Assembly: GCA_008477525.1 (NCBI GenBank)
Contig: SPDT01000001.1
Location: 2,666,001-2,730,000, forward strand
Direction of reading: 5' to 3'
DNA: 64,000 bases
Source: Hypomyces perniciosus
Lineage: Eukaryota > Ascomycota > Sordariomycetes > Hypocreales > Hypocreaceae
The notes under the pieces are model-generated. The model did no database searches and had not been told where the DNA came from. It saw nothing but the letters and a program-made list of their open reading frames with translations. Shown here in pieces: positions 19,747-32,040 of the stretch (position 1 is its first letter; each line of letters opens with the position of its first letter). The translations under genes and the position numbers were made by a program.

Positions 19747-22700
19747 ATGGCTGAGCCAGCACAGGTGGAAGTAGCCGCTGCCGGCTCCCCAGCAGGTAAG
19801 GCCCGTCGACAAGCTCCCCCCCCAGCTGGATCCCTTCGAATCCGACCGCAACCTCAAGGCCAAGCTTAGAGGAGATGGGGGTAACTGACAGGGTGCAGCT
19901 CCAGGGATCAAGCAAGAAAAAGAACAAGACCCGACTGGCCTCGAGGGCCTCGACTTTAGCAGCGTGCTGTCGGAACTCGCGTCGAAGCGGTCGTTTGAGG
20001 AGGTTGGCCAGGACAACGACGACCAAGACCAGGAGGCCAAGAGGCTGAAGGCGGAGAATCCAACCGAGGAAGAATCGCTCGAGGATGGACTGGCGCTCCT
20101 CGTACAGAATGCGCTGTCCAATGTTGGCGACCTGGTCGATCAGTTTAATGTCGAATCCGAGGCACAGGCGGACGGCAGCGATCCGATGGATGTGGACGGC
20201 GCGCATGGCACGGATCCTCGCCCCGCGCCTGTTTCGTTCTTGTCAGAGCCAGAAAAGTATGTGCGCATCGCGAATACGCATGCGCTGGGGAATCTGGTAT
20301 GTCAATTCGACGCCGTGACCTCCGGGGACAGACTACTTATGAGCTGATGGCAGGCGCTCTCGCTACTGCTTATTCTATTACAGCAACCGATTGACGACAT
20401 GTCGAAGCTAGCCGGTGATACGGATTCGGGGTACGGACGCTCGTACGGCCGCTTAAAATGTTCGTTCGACGCGACGTGGCAGCTCTTCTCGGAGGATGCG
20501 GTGCTGCCAGCCGATGAGTTGGAGATACAAGAGCTGGAAGCTCGCACGCTGCTGGAATTCGCAAATCTTGCGAAATTTGGCTCGTGGCTTATCGAGGGGG
20601 GGCTTGACTCGTTTTCCGAGGCCGACAGACACTTCCCATTAATCTTTCAATGTCAACCACCTGACCTACCATCCGAAGTCTCCGAGCTGTATGTGGGCGT
20701 TAAGACACAAAAAGTCATCGAGTCGCTTTTGAAGAAGGAACTAGAACGGCAAGCTGAGGATGTGGTGCGCTCTACGATGATGGAAGGGTTGGAACAGGCG
20801 CTTGGAGCGGCATACGGAGGCAGTGAGCTAAGCCCAGCAGCTCACGAGCTTGTTGCCTTGGTTCAATCTCGAAGAGATTCCCTTATCGAAGAAGTGAAGG
20901 ATAAGGAGCCAGGTCAGTCTCGTCACCTGTTCTAGCGGCTTAATTGTCTGACTTGCATTACCAGGAACTCTCAAGGAGAAGTACCCCACGGGCGACGTGT
21001 TAAAGAGCTTCTCAGCGCACGTCAAGACTCGACTTGCGTCATTAACAGAACTAGGAGAGAAACTCGGCATCTCAGCTCTGCTAAGCGAAGTCACAAATGA
21101 TGAGTCAATAGCGGGCGGGTCTGGCGATGGCGACTTGGATTTGGACGACCTTTCATCTTTCTTTGAAAAAACCACATCAGGCTTGGTGCAGAACGCTCTG
21201 GCTGGTTTGACGGAAGAAGACCAGACCCAGACCCAGACCCAGACTCAGACTCCCACAGCTGAAGGTGGCGAGGCGACAGTACAGATTACCAATGGTGATG
21301 GCCTGCCAAAAACGGATACTGAGCCACCACAAACCAATGGCAAGATTGATATCATGACGGACTATAAAGAGTTGGAGGCATTGGTTGCCGAAAGCACGTC
21401 GAACTATGTCAAGACAACATTGCATGGGCTCTCCGCTGTGCCATACCAGCCGACAGTGCCGACAAGTACCGGTAAGCAAGATTTTGAAGTTCTTTCAGTG
21501 GCAGAGCTGACATGACATAGCCGAGAGCATGGCCGCACAGTCTCCCTACTTGAGCCATCTTCACCAACATCAATCACATCACCCTTACTACTCATATAAC
21601 CAGCAACCTGCTCCAGAACAACCAGCCCCGCCACCTGGTAATAACGAAAATCTCCCCCCTAACCAGACTTTCCCTAGTGCCATACTCTATGATAAGGCTC
21701 GACAGGCCGCTCTATCGAAATCATCGGCTCATACTCGAAGAGAAGGACTGCACTCCACTCGACGCCCCTGGACGCAAGAGGAGGAAAAGGCGCTCATGGC
21801 TGGTCTTGACATGGTCAAGGGCCCTCATTGGAGCCAGATCCTAACCCTGTTTGGCCAGAATGGCACGATATCTGACATTCTGAAAGACCGCACGCAAGTG
21901 CAACTAAAAGACAAAGCGCGAAACCTGAAATTATTCTTCTTGAAGACCAACTCTGAGATGCCATATTACTTGCAAGCGGTCACTGGAGAACTAAAGACTC
22001 GAGCCCCTACTCAAGCCGCGAGGAAGGAAGCCGAGGAGCGAGCGCGACTCAACTCGGAGGAGGAGCAAGCCAAGTTACAAGGTATCATGGCTTTGGCCGG
22101 GGGACTACAGCATCCACCTCAACAACACCATCACCAACACCAACACCAGCATCATCAGCATCAACATCAACATCACCACCAACACCAGCATCACCACCAA
22201 CACCAACAGCCAAGTAGACCACCAAGCACCGCGGCTGCAGCAGTCGGACCGAGTATCGTGACGCCAGCCCAAGCTGCAAGTGCTGCACAAGCAGCGTCCT
22301 CAGTACATCATGTTTCACATATTCAACCCGCAGCACCGACGCAACCTACCGTTTCCAGAGGAGGAATGATATTGCCGAACACGCCTCAAGTCAAACCTGA
22401 CATACAGACCACGACACAGCAGGCTCTACAGTTAGTATCGCAGGCTCCCCTGAGACCGCAGACACAACTTCCTCCTCAGGTCCCTAGGCCACAGACTCAG
22501 CCCCAACCTCAACCTCAACAACATCAACCCCAGCATCAACCACACCTTCAAACACAACACCAACCGCAGCAACAACCCCAACCTCACCTGCAGAGTCGGC
22601 CACAACCGCAGGCACAGCAGCAGCAACACCAGATACATCAGCAGCCATCGCAGCAAACCCAGCAGCAGCCGCAGCAACATATCCAACCTACACTCTCTCC

Positions 22701-23055
22701 GAACCCGCCTCCACAAACTACTCCAAGCCAAACCATCACACCTTCTTCCGCTGTGCCGCTTCAAAATGGGTTAACAGCTCATCATACTCCCACTCCATCA
22801 ACCGCCTCCACCACTCCAACACCATCTCACCCCACGCAGCACATACAGAACACCGCCCAGCCTTCACCTGCTCTACCTCAGACGACAATTCCACAACAAC
22901 GGCCGCTGGCTCCGATATTATCTGAACTGCCCAAGTTAACATCCGCACCGGAAGCGCCAATGTCTCAGGTATCAGCACAAGACGATGATGCAGCAGCAGA
23001 GGCAGCTCTTCTCGAAGGCCTTCAAGCCGCTGTAGCACAGGCTTTGGCATCATGA
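19747..23055 (+). CDS. TBF1: Telobox Myb protein, Tbf1/TRF-like
   Basis: Five exons (19747-19795, 19899-20296, 20354-20912, 20965-21471, 21521-23055; introns 103, 57, 52 and 49 nt) encode 1015 aa. Tbf1-type proteins bind TTAGGG repeats at telomeres, subtelomeres and some promoters. Residues about 130-360 form the TRFH-like dimerisation region (IANTHALGNLALSLL; ARTLLEFANLAKFGSWLIE). The Myb domain is at 585-645 (RRPWTQEEEKALMAGLDMVK; HWSQILTLFG) with telobox VQLKDKARNLKL at 631-642, close to yeast Tbf1. The C-terminal 330 residues are Gln/His/Pro-rich, encoded by CAC/CAA repeats around 22120-22210. A CAGACC repeat near 21221 encodes TQTQTQ. At intron 2 I used the first CAG acceptor, which keeps ALSLLLILLQQ in the domain; a second CAG 30 bp downstream is also in frame. 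Confidence 0.88.
21221..21251 (+). repeat. CAGACC/CAGACT hexanucleotide repeat inside the tbf1-like gene
   Basis: About five copies of CAGAC[CT] encode a run of Gln-Thr pairs between the TRFH-like region and the Myb domain. Confidence 0.85.
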
Positions 23056-26000
23056 TAGTATTACAGCACGAGATGAAGGGATTGTATCATCACAAGGGAT
23101 AGTGTTATACACTGTTGCGCTCATTCACACCGCTTTTACGATATGTCACCTCCCCCTATTTTACTTGATTTTACGAGAAGGGTTTCAAAACGAGTCAACG
23201 GAATCGGTGAGTTCGGCATTCAAGGGAAGTTCTATGGCGTAATTCAAAGGGTAGTGTGGGTTTTTTTTTGGCTTTAGGCGCGGATGGCGGCTTTGTTCTA
23301 TATGCATCACGACGGAGGCAGAATGTCGTTTTTATAGTTGTTTCTCTTCCTCGCTAGGCGGGTGGTATGCGCGGCGACAGGACAGAGGGTGAGTTTTGTT
23401 TGAGGGCGAATAGTTATGATACCAAGGATCGGATGGCATATCTAGATGACAGCGGAATGAAGAAAAAATCGGATTCTTTAAGAAGCAGAAGGTATGCATG
23501 TGAATAAGCACTTGTCTCCCTCGGTTGGCCACTCGTATACACTGTAACTGCGAGAATAGGGAGGGGGTGGAGTGAACTAGGCAGACTTCGGGGACGAACC
23601 AACACACAAACACCAAGGCTGACATTGACGGAGAAATATGACGAGACTCTATTTCGTGGTGTAATATATTGTGACATGGAGGGTTACATTAGGAAGAGGG
23701 GAAGAGGGGGAAGGCATATTCGTGAAGATTAGGCCTGTATATGAGCAAGCTTGTGGGGAATGCTCATGATGGCCCTGCCTCGAGAGGGGGCAAATGGATA
23801 CTGAGAGGTATCGGAGAGAATAGGAGACTCGATGGACAACATGAGATTTTCATCAGTCAGCCAAATTCGGCTCATATATGAGGACAGAAAAGTTATCTTG
23901 TATTACGTCTGTCTTCATCTCCTAAAGCATGGAGAGATTGTTAGCTAGGAATATATAGAGCATGTCATCAACGGTCACCACGCTGAACTAGACGAATTCG
24001 GAAAAGACACCCTCAACAGCCGGACCCATCTTCGAGAGAAGAACGTCTGCCTAAAGCCGCGATCCTTGGCGTCCAGGCTCTTTGGGAATTACAAATACAT
24101 GTTACTTGAGTGTCATTATCCCTGGAGCCGCATCACTGTGGTAGGCCTCCCACCAGCTACTACTGACCAGGTTGGCAAGCCGTTTGTGAGGGGTATGTAT
24201 GCAGACATTACTGATGTCACCACAAGGCAGCGAGGGATTCGGTACCATGTTTGCAGCATATGGAGGGTGATATGGGTGTATGGGGGTGACTTGGAGGGTG
24301 GGATGGGCAGCTGAGCGTAACATCAGGGGGGGAAATGACATCCGTAGAGGTACCTAGGGGAGGAGATAAATCCTCAGTGGATATGGTAGGTTCTGGAAGT
24401 TGAGGGAAACATAAAAACCTGTCGTGAATTGCTGGAGGAGTTGTTTTCTACAGGTTGTTGTTGAGATTCGGGCCCTCCTTATAGTATGGTTGACAAGACA
24501 ATAAATGCAAGTAAATTTGGTTTCTTTCTACTTATATGACAAAAGAAGAACCTTTTGTATCGATATAATTAACTTGATAACAATAATAAAGGGACTTTGT
24601 CTTCTTCAGCTTTGTGCCAAACAATGGGTCAAACAATGGGCTCAGCAGTTTCGAGAGTTCCTTTGATGTAGGTACCTTGGGGGCCAAGTATAGTCGGAAT
24701 TCCAGCCCCATCCGGCCCATTCTCTCGGGCATTTATGGACATGAAAAAAGCCTTGATCTCCCGAGCCTTGCTAGGGGTTGATGTCTTGCCTAAAGTGTTT
24801 GCATACAAAGGCCGTGGCGGTGCCAAAGGCCGAGAGTTGTACGAAGTAGTACTCAGTACGGGGTTGAACAACCCTGAAGATGTAGTATGTCGTGTGGCGC
24901 AAGCGAGAAAAGTACTACGTACGAGAGACGAAAATCGCTCTTGGATGCCTCACCGAAACCAAATGCGGCTGATGGAAATCTAGGACGCAAAACGCTCTAG
25001 GGATGGAATTCATGCTACGGCCTCCCGTGGGGATTTAGTCAGTGGTTCGGCGGGTGACAGACGCGCGTGTATGCAGGTCAGACAGCGGCAGCACAGTGCG
25101 GGCGCCACGCAGCTCATCCCAGCAGCTGGTGGCAAAGGGCGTTTTCGTCCCTGTAGGCGGGGTTGTTTAGCAGGTCTACTGCTAAAAAGAGAGATAGATA
25201 CAGTGCGGATGCAGTAGCACGCCACACGGTCACGGCAGATCAACTGACGCTGCGGGCCGCGTCCGCCTGAGCCACAAGCAGAACGTCTTCTTGCATCCAC
25301 TACGACTTACATACCATACAAGTGACCACACCATCTTCAGACTTGGGAGCCCTTTCAACATCACACCATCCCTCCTTTGTGGTGTCATTGACCAGGCATC
25401 TTTCAGCGCTGATCGCTAATGTATCACCTCCAAGTCACGGTCCCGGGAGATGCATCTCGTCCCTGCAGCCGTCCCTCTCCGCTGCCGCCACCACCATAGA
25501 CGCGCTTATTTTCTGCAACCCACGGACGACGAACATCACATCAATGAGTTTTTGTTCGAGACGAACAAAGCCAAAGCCGTCCTTGAGGACATTGGATAGC
25601 AACTCTCTCGGTGTCTTTTCTAGGCATCCAAGAAAACGCTGGAGCCCCCGCGGAAACGGCGCCGGGCGGATGACCTAGCATGAGACGGGGGGTCTGCCCG
25701 CTCAGCCTCGTGGACTTTGGCTCTTTCAAGCCTAAACGGCCTCTGATTACGGTTCAAGTAGATGTCTTTTTTCTCTTTTCTCCTTTGCTTGGCTTCGTGG
25801 GACTGCAATACACCCCTGTTTATTCTATTCTCCTCCTCCTCTGTAAGCCACCAAACACCAGCCACATTCATAATGGTTGTCATCACTACAAAGTATAGCT
25901 CTTCACAATGAAGATGGCGACCGTGTGCTTCCGCCCCGTGCCATACTTTTGTCGATTTTTTCCCTTCCATGTGGCCACAAAAGAGACCTATTTCTGGGGA

Positions 26001-26486
26001 GATATGCCTTGATGAGTCTGTTTTTTAAAAGAGAAACCTCCCGCTCACACCTTTGAGTGTGGCTCGGCTCGTCATTTCTTTATACGCCAAACCCTTGTGG
26101 TTCCTCTTTGGTCACCTGCGTTGACCGAATGCCTTTTTGGTCTTCACGTTATACCTCTTTCTTACTCACCCAGAGACAGTTTATATAGATCCCGGTCCCA
26201 GATCACAACCTTCTTTCCAGAAGTGTCAGTACTATATCTCTGCTTGAACCCTCCAACATCAGCATACAACTTTCTTCCTCTTATCTTTTCGTCAACTGGA
26301 ACTCCGACTACTCAACAACCAAGGCACCGTTAATCTATTGCTGCGCCTTTAAACAATAAACAACTTCCAACAAACAACTAACAACTTAAAACACTCTATC
26401 TCGCTGCCAGCATCACCGGCACTACCATCGAAGCAACCGCCCTTAGCCAGTGTTTCCGAAGCCAGAGGGCAACCACAACAACAAAG
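23056..26486. other. 3.4 kb gene-free region
   Basis: Frames up to about 118 codons occur on both strands, but none has a family signature or consistent codon use. It contains TACCTAGGG at 24351 and TACGAAGTAGTACTCAGTAC at 24840. From about 26040 on it becomes pyrimidine-rich and is probably the long leader of the next gene. Confidence 0.5.
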
Positions 26487-27155
26487 ATGTCTAGGCGGTG
26501 GTACGTCGAGTCGACGCCAGGCGGCCAACAACAATTCGTATCTGTCAAGCGCTCCCGCTCTTACGGTGGCCACCATCACCACGTCCGCGAAATCGATTAC
26601 ATCAAGGTCAGCCTTGACGAATGGAACTGCCTTGTGGAGAAGGAGCGGAAGCTTCAGGAGATAAACAAGTCTGTGGTCGACGAGTGCAACGCCCTGAAGG
26701 CAACACTATCGGCTTCGCAGTCCGAGACTAAGCGCCTCGTTGCCGTCACCATCCCTCAGCTCGAGAAGCAAATCGGAATCCTCACTGCCGACAACGAAGC
26801 CCTTCGGCGTAGCATCGACAGTGTTGGCGACTGTTCCAAGCACCACCATCGCGAGGAAGAGAAGCTACGACACAAGATTGCAAAACTGGAGAAGGAGAAC
26901 GACGACCTCAGAGTTGAGAACGCAGATCTGCTCGAGAGAAACCGGAGTCTGTCAAGGCAGGTCGGGGGCAGCGTTGGCCGCCGGGTATCCGAACTTCTGG
27001 GCGAAGTCGAGTATTGGAAGCATCAATCGCGCTCCTGGAAGTCGAGATACGAGGGGCTTCTGAAGCGCTATGACGATCTTTGCGATCTCCTGGACACAAG
27101 GACGAAGAAGATGAGGGCGTACGAGGAGATTTTACAGCGGCGCGGCATCATATGA
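26487..27155 (+). CDS. Coiled-coil protein of unknown function (222 aa)
   Basis: A single exon with a good start context (AACAAAGATGTC). I do not recognise a named family. The first 35 residues are basic (SVKRSRSYGGHHHHVREID), followed by DYIKVSLDEWNCLVEKERKL. From residue 48 to the end it is almost entirely heptad-like: EKQIGILTADNEALRRSI, KLEKENDDLRVENADLLE, and a final helix RYEGLLKRYDDLCDLLDT. There is no signal peptide or membrane segment. Such proteins usually act as dimeric scaffolds or cytoskeletal or polarity adaptors, but nothing here fixes the role. The gene stands alone, with more than 3 kb of gene-free DNA on each side. Confidence 0.8.
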   Translation: MSRRWYVESTPGGQQQFVSVKRSRSYGGHHHHVREIDYIKVSLDEWNCLVEKERKLQEINKSVVDECNALKATLSASQSETKRLVAVTIPQLEKQIGILTADNEALRRSIDSVGDCSKHHHREEEKLRHKIAKLEKENDDLRVENADLLERNRSLSRQVGGSVGRRVSELLGEVEYWKHQSRSWKSRYEGLLKRYDDLCDLLDTRTKKMRAYEEILQRRGII

Positions 27156-30100
27156 TGCTCTCTGCACATTCCGACTTGCCTGTTATCACACCTGGACTTC
27201 CTTGGATACTATGACTTGATGGATTACGGTTTTCTGCTTTATGCAAAGCCACGTCTATGGCACAGATTGACTTGAGCAAGACACTATTTCGCAAGTGTAC
27301 TGATTTTTGCCCTATCTGGTAAGCGGGACATCTTGGACAGCATGAAAACGTTTTGCTAACTTGGTTTCAGATGGGAGATTTCTCCCCCTTTTACCCATAT
27401 TTCCCTTTGTGTACTCTGAAACGGGGTATTGGTGTGTATTTTATTTTAGCACAACACGATGTATTCTTTCATTTGTCTTTCTTATGCTCTTCCTTGTTTT
27501 TTTCTTCTATTTTTTTCTCTTTATAACTCTTTCAATTTTTGTGGTCTTACCTACTTTTGAGTTGTGGGAAGTTAAGCTTAGAGGAGGATACGAAGTAGAG
27601 GGGTTTCATTATCTACAGTGATGATGATCACTTCAGTTTTATGTTTTTTTAGGGCAGATAGGATGATCCCTCGAATTAAAGTTGTGTTAAAGTAAAAACT
27701 GGCTGCATGACTTGTTATGAAGTGGCCCCGTGATACATGCAAATGGTATAAAAGCCGGCGTGCTGTTTCTGGAGAGACGTCATGTGAACCTTAGTACGAA
27801 ATAGAGGAAAAAAGGCGTCAATGACGTCAGCAAGGCGGAAAATGGTTTTGACCAAAGATGGTGTCTACACCCCTTGGAAAAGTCCCAGAGTGTCAAGATT
27901 ACAATCCCGTTTACGTGGTTTTGCAAACTAGCATACACGTACGCCCGCTGGGGGATCGAGAGGGTGGTGAGAGACGCTCAGCTTGAGGGGCATGGCCCTC
28001 GTATGGTGGCCAATCACGTAGATGTCTGTTTGATGGTCATGGAAAGGCCTAGAAGAGTCGGCGACCTCCTTGGCCGCCCGTCGTGGCGCATATGCCTGTT
28101 GTTCGATATGAACGGCTGTGATTTGGTGACTTATCAACATGAACGGGTACTTCTTGCATACGTCGTTGGACGTGACTCGACTTTTGCCTTGGCGGCCGTG
28201 ATATCATTGGACTATTGTCTTGACCATGAGATGATGATCGCCGTGGTTCTTGGAATGGTGGGCTGGCCGGGCCGAGAATCGAACTGCGAACTGTGAACTG
28301 TGGACTGCCTAGACGGATTATGGCCGAGGTGGGCGGCCCAGCAGGCAGGACCGGAGTTCACCTTTGTTGGTGATTCTGCCTAGAGACCAAGCTTGCAAGT
28401 CCGAAGTTGGGAGTTGCGGCTCTCTCTCTTCTGGCATTTTTTGGGTGAAGAGGCCGCCGAAGAGCCACGACTTGAACTGACGTTTTGTGGCTGGTGATGC
28501 CGCTCTGGCTTTCAAGTCCGTCCTATCAAACGGGAAATAACGGGAGGAGCCACTCCGTGCTCCGGATTCGTCGCCTACGGAGGAGATACGGATTGGATAA
28601 CGGAATCTACCTAGACTGTGACAGTTCCGTTCCTCTCACCTCAGCCCTACAGCCACAACATCTTCACGCCAACTCGTTTGCCCAAACGGCGTCTCAGTTG
28701 CATGCAATGCGCCATCAGAGTCAAGTCAAGTCAAGAGGCACTGCACTGGGACATGCGCTGATTCGGGCCGCCGCCATCGCCTGTTTTTCCACCTGTCACA
28801 TTGGCCATTCCTTTGGTCCAGATATGCATGAGCATGTCGGAAGTCGATGAAATTCAACGGCCAACACTCGACATGCATGGCGTGAACGCGATACCTGTGA
28901 CTGTCGTTGGCGGCCAGCAAACTCGTCTGTCACCCTGGCACACACGACATGATCTGGGCCGCCATCCGGGGCGAGCGCGAGGGCAGAGCCGAAGGACTAA
29001 GCTAGGCAGAGCAAGCCATCGCATCGCAGCCAGCAGCGCCGTGAGTCAGACATGCGATCGTCTGCCTTCGATTCGCTTCCTTCTCGACGCACGCAGATCG
29101 CAGGCTGCAGGGTCTGCCAGAATGGTTGGTCTTGGCTCCTTAGCCTGGGCAAACCGCGTGGCGGACCAGATTGGGGGCGACAGAATGAGGCGACCACTGC
29201 TGCAGCTTCGATGCCTTGTCGAGCCCTGCTCATGCACAGCCACCGAGCAGCCAATGGGAGTCTGGGAACATGATGCGTAATGCGCATCCCCAAGCTTTTT
29301 TTTTTTCCATCCTCCCTTTGACATGGTTACAGGGAGACGCCCCCTTTCACAAAAAAAAGGCGGATTCTCGCGCCTGCGGTTCTCATCCCTTGGCGGTGTA
29401 TCCGATACGCAGTGAATAAGTTGCGACGAGGCTCGATGAATGGCACCGAACAGCTCTGAGTCGCTGCAACTCATCCTTCGCGCGAACGACCCTAGACTTG
29501 CACATCTGTGTACTGGATACATAGCGGTGCTGTGCTGACATGGTGTGACCCTCCCTCTCACGCAGACAGAGCGCTATTGCTGTCGCTTTTGCCCTCAAAC
29601 TCGCTTTGTCGTCTTCTCTCCATTGTGCGCACGCAAGGCATCATGGCTATGCTCATCTGCGCACTCTGAGGCAGCCATTTGCTCCCATAAGTCCTTCTCA
29701 CTTCCCTGATTTGTTTTTCTCTTCTTATTCCTCATGCGCCCCCTTTTTTTTTCATAAAGCATACGTACATACATACATACGCTTTGTGTGAACGGACCTA
29801 CTATCTGACAGGCAAGGCTGGGTTGAAATAATACTACATTATTCCGCATTCTGCCGGGGGGGGGAGCACAAATTTTCTTTCCTCTGCCTGATCTGATCCG
29901 ATCCGCCCTTCTCTCTCAAATACCGCAAGCTTTTCCATCAAGCATCACTTAGGGGGTTCCCATTTTTTGAATCGTGCACCTTGCAGTCATACCGCGTCGC
30001 CCTGAAGAAATTTTTTTCTTCTCTCTCTTCTGTGTCGCGCCCACTCACGCCTCATCTTCCAAAGCGTTTTCGGTGTCAGGCGCGCTTGGGTTGACGACTG

Positions 30101-30317
30101 AACCCTGCGTGAGCAACCTTATTCGCCTCGCCTGCCGTCGCCTTGCTTTTGCACATTTTGCCTCGCTCGTCTCCTCTGCCACGCCAAAACGGTCTTTGGG
30201 CAGCGTTGCATCCCACAGTGATTGGGTCAACGGCTGAGCCGTAGTCGAATCAATCAATTTCATTCACCAACAAAACAAACAAAACATCTTATTTACACTG
30301 CATCAAAACAAAACAAC
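27156..30317. other. 3.2 kb gene-free region
   Basis: Frames of 140 codons at 27874 and 159 codons at 28801 lack family character or overlap equally open antisense frames. A CATA microsatellite lies at about 29762-29780. The stretch 29880-30317 looks like the leader of the following gene. I see no RNA gene. Confidence 0.5.
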
Positions 30318-31325
30318 ATGTCACTGCATCAGAGAGTTTCCGCCAACACTAGTCGGCGGACGTCGATTTCGCACTCTGTGCCGTTCGGTTCGTCCCGCGA
30401 TAATTTCCGATCGCCTGCTGCTCTGACTCACGCTCACACCACCACAGTCACCTCTGACCATGAGCAACGGCTCCTCGACTCGCTCAACTCAGCCCACACG
30501 GAGCTTAACAAGACTAATTCAGAAAGGGACCGCTATCAGAATCTGCTTGAACAGGCCACCAAGAAACTGGCTGAGACCAACCTGGCAAACACCGACCTGA
30601 AATCCCAGGTCCAAACTTACAAGAATAGCAACACGACCCTCAAAGACAAGGTCCAGCACCTGAAAGAGGAAAATGACAGGCTGAATGATGAGAACGACGC
30701 CCTGGCGCGAGAGTATGCTGAGCTCAAGGTCAAGTTCAGCAATCTCACTCACCAGTACAATGCCCTAAGCGCAGCTTCCCCTACCTTTGGCGCCACTGGA
30801 CCATTGCCGGAACGCCCAAAGCTCTCTCGTTCATCTAGTAAGAAGGAGCGTAAGGAGGACCGCGAGGACCGCAACCGCAACCGGGACAAGGACAAGGAGC
30901 GCGAACGTGAACGTGAACGTGAACGTGACAAGGACAAGGACAAAGAAAAGGAGAAGGAGAAAGAACGGGAAAAGAGGGAGCAGAAAGCCGAAAAGGAACG
31001 GCTCTCTCGTCGATTCGAGGAGAGGCGTGCTGCGCCTCCCGCTCCCCCTCCAATCTCGAACCGTCGCGGCAGCTTCATCGAGGGATGGGGCCCCGGTGGC
31101 CGTTCCTCATCTTCTGGCTCTTCCACCCGGAGTTACGCCAATGGAGCCAATGGACACGTGCAAGTGCCTGCGTCTGCTCACAAGGGGGCCTATTCCAACG
31201 TCCCGCGAACTGCGGCCAGCCCACTGACTCCACGCATTTACAACGGTTCCGGGAACACGACCGTTTTTGATGACGACGGGGGCTATGAGGATGGCAACTA
31301 CCATGCATACCCCATTAGCCGATAG
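30318..31325 (+). CDS. Coiled-coil protein with a charged KE/RE-rich segment
   Basis: A single exon encodes 335 aa from the ATG at 30318; the frame upstream reaches only a TTG through leader-like sequence. I do not recognise a characterised family. Residues 1-45 are Ser/Arg-rich (RRTSISHSVPFGSSRDNF). Residues 50-155 form a long coiled coil (LLDSLNSAHTELNKTNSERD; HLKEENDRLNDENDALARE). Residues about 180-250 are an extreme Arg/Lys/Glu/Asp tract (KERERERERERDKDKDKEKE), encoded by GAACGT/GACAAGG repeats at 30890-30980. The C-terminal 85 residues are Gly/Ser-rich and end in DDDGGYEDGNYHAYPISR. It is cytosolic or nuclear, with a probable scaffold role. Confidence 0.8.
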   Translation: MSLHQRVSANTSRRTSISHSVPFGSSRDNFRSPAALTHAHTTTVTSDHEQRLLDSLNSAHTELNKTNSERDRYQNLLEQATKKLAETNLANTDLKSQVQTYKNSNTTLKDKVQHLKEENDRLNDENDALAREYAELKVKFSNLTHQYNALSAASPTFGATGPLPERPKLSRSSSKKERKEDREDRNRNRDKDKERERERERERDKDKDKEKEKEKEREKREQKAEKERLSRRFEERRAAPPAPPPISNRRGSFIEGWGPGGRSSSSGSSTRSYANGANGHVQVPASAHKGAYSNVPRTAASPLTPRIYNGSGNTTVFDDDGGYEDGNYHAYPISR

Positions 31326-32040
31326 GTGCATTGACCCTCCCGGAGCGTCCCCCTTCCAATGGTCTCGACGGTCACAAGCTGCCTCCTGCAGGTGACTTGT
31401 AACTTAATTGTTCCGCGGAGATCGATCGCCAAGATTGCATGCATATTGCATGATGGTGTCCATTGCGGGGCTAGTTGCTCCCGCTGAGTGGTTTCTTTTT
31501 TCCCTTGCTTTGTACGCCGTATCATGATCTCGAACGGTTCGGTCTTCATTGATCCGTCTTATTCTCATTGGTGCCGGGCCCCGTCCTAACTCTCCGATGC
31601 CGCTTGACCCTCTATCGGAACAGAGTGTGGGGACTGCCGGAGCTCCGCACCCACATTCCGAACGGACCAATATTTTGGACAACCTGGCTGCAGAGACCAG
31701 TGGCTGGATATTTACTGGTGACGTTTGTGAAACCTTGCGTTCCCGTTGGTCACGAGCCCTGGAATGCTACCGTTCGGTTCCCCAAGGATTGCGCCAACTG
31801 GAGTCAGCCAATCGATGAAATTACCCCATCGCTATCTATATATTGCCTAACAGCTGGTCGAAGTCGGCCGTTGTTTTTATTCTTCCGACTTTTCTTCCTG
31901 GTTCCCATCTTCCTGTACTTTGCCAAAGTTACGACCCTTTTCATTCAACCCATCTGGTGTTTTGTTGTAAGCTGCGGCATTATTTTGCATTGGTTCTGGA
32001 ACACGACCGCGGACGACCACTTTACGACGAGTTTTTCGAC
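31326..32040. other. Spacer upstream of the PNPOx-like gene
   Basis: 715 bp. The downstream frame is open for about 66 codons upstream of the chosen ATG, but those residues look like translated leader. GTTTGTTGTAAGCTGCGGC near 31960 could be a leader intron donor; that is not provable here. Confidence 0.4.

Noticed and set aside
27874..28296. 140-codon plus-strand frame
   Set aside because: No recognisable motif, poor codon bias and no support from a neighbouring exon; kept as gene-free.
28253..28300. Sequence resembling a tRNA T-arm (GAGAATCGAACTGCG)
   Set aside because: I could not find matching acceptor, D-arm or anticodon stems, so it is not called as a tRNA.
28801..29280. 159-codon plus-strand frame with open antisense frames
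   Set aside because: Both strands are equally open in this GC-rich stretch, so openness alone is not evidence of coding.
31843..32040. N-terminal extension of the PNPOx-like gene
   Set aside because: Family similarity begins right after the ATG at 32041; the upstream residues resemble translated leader.
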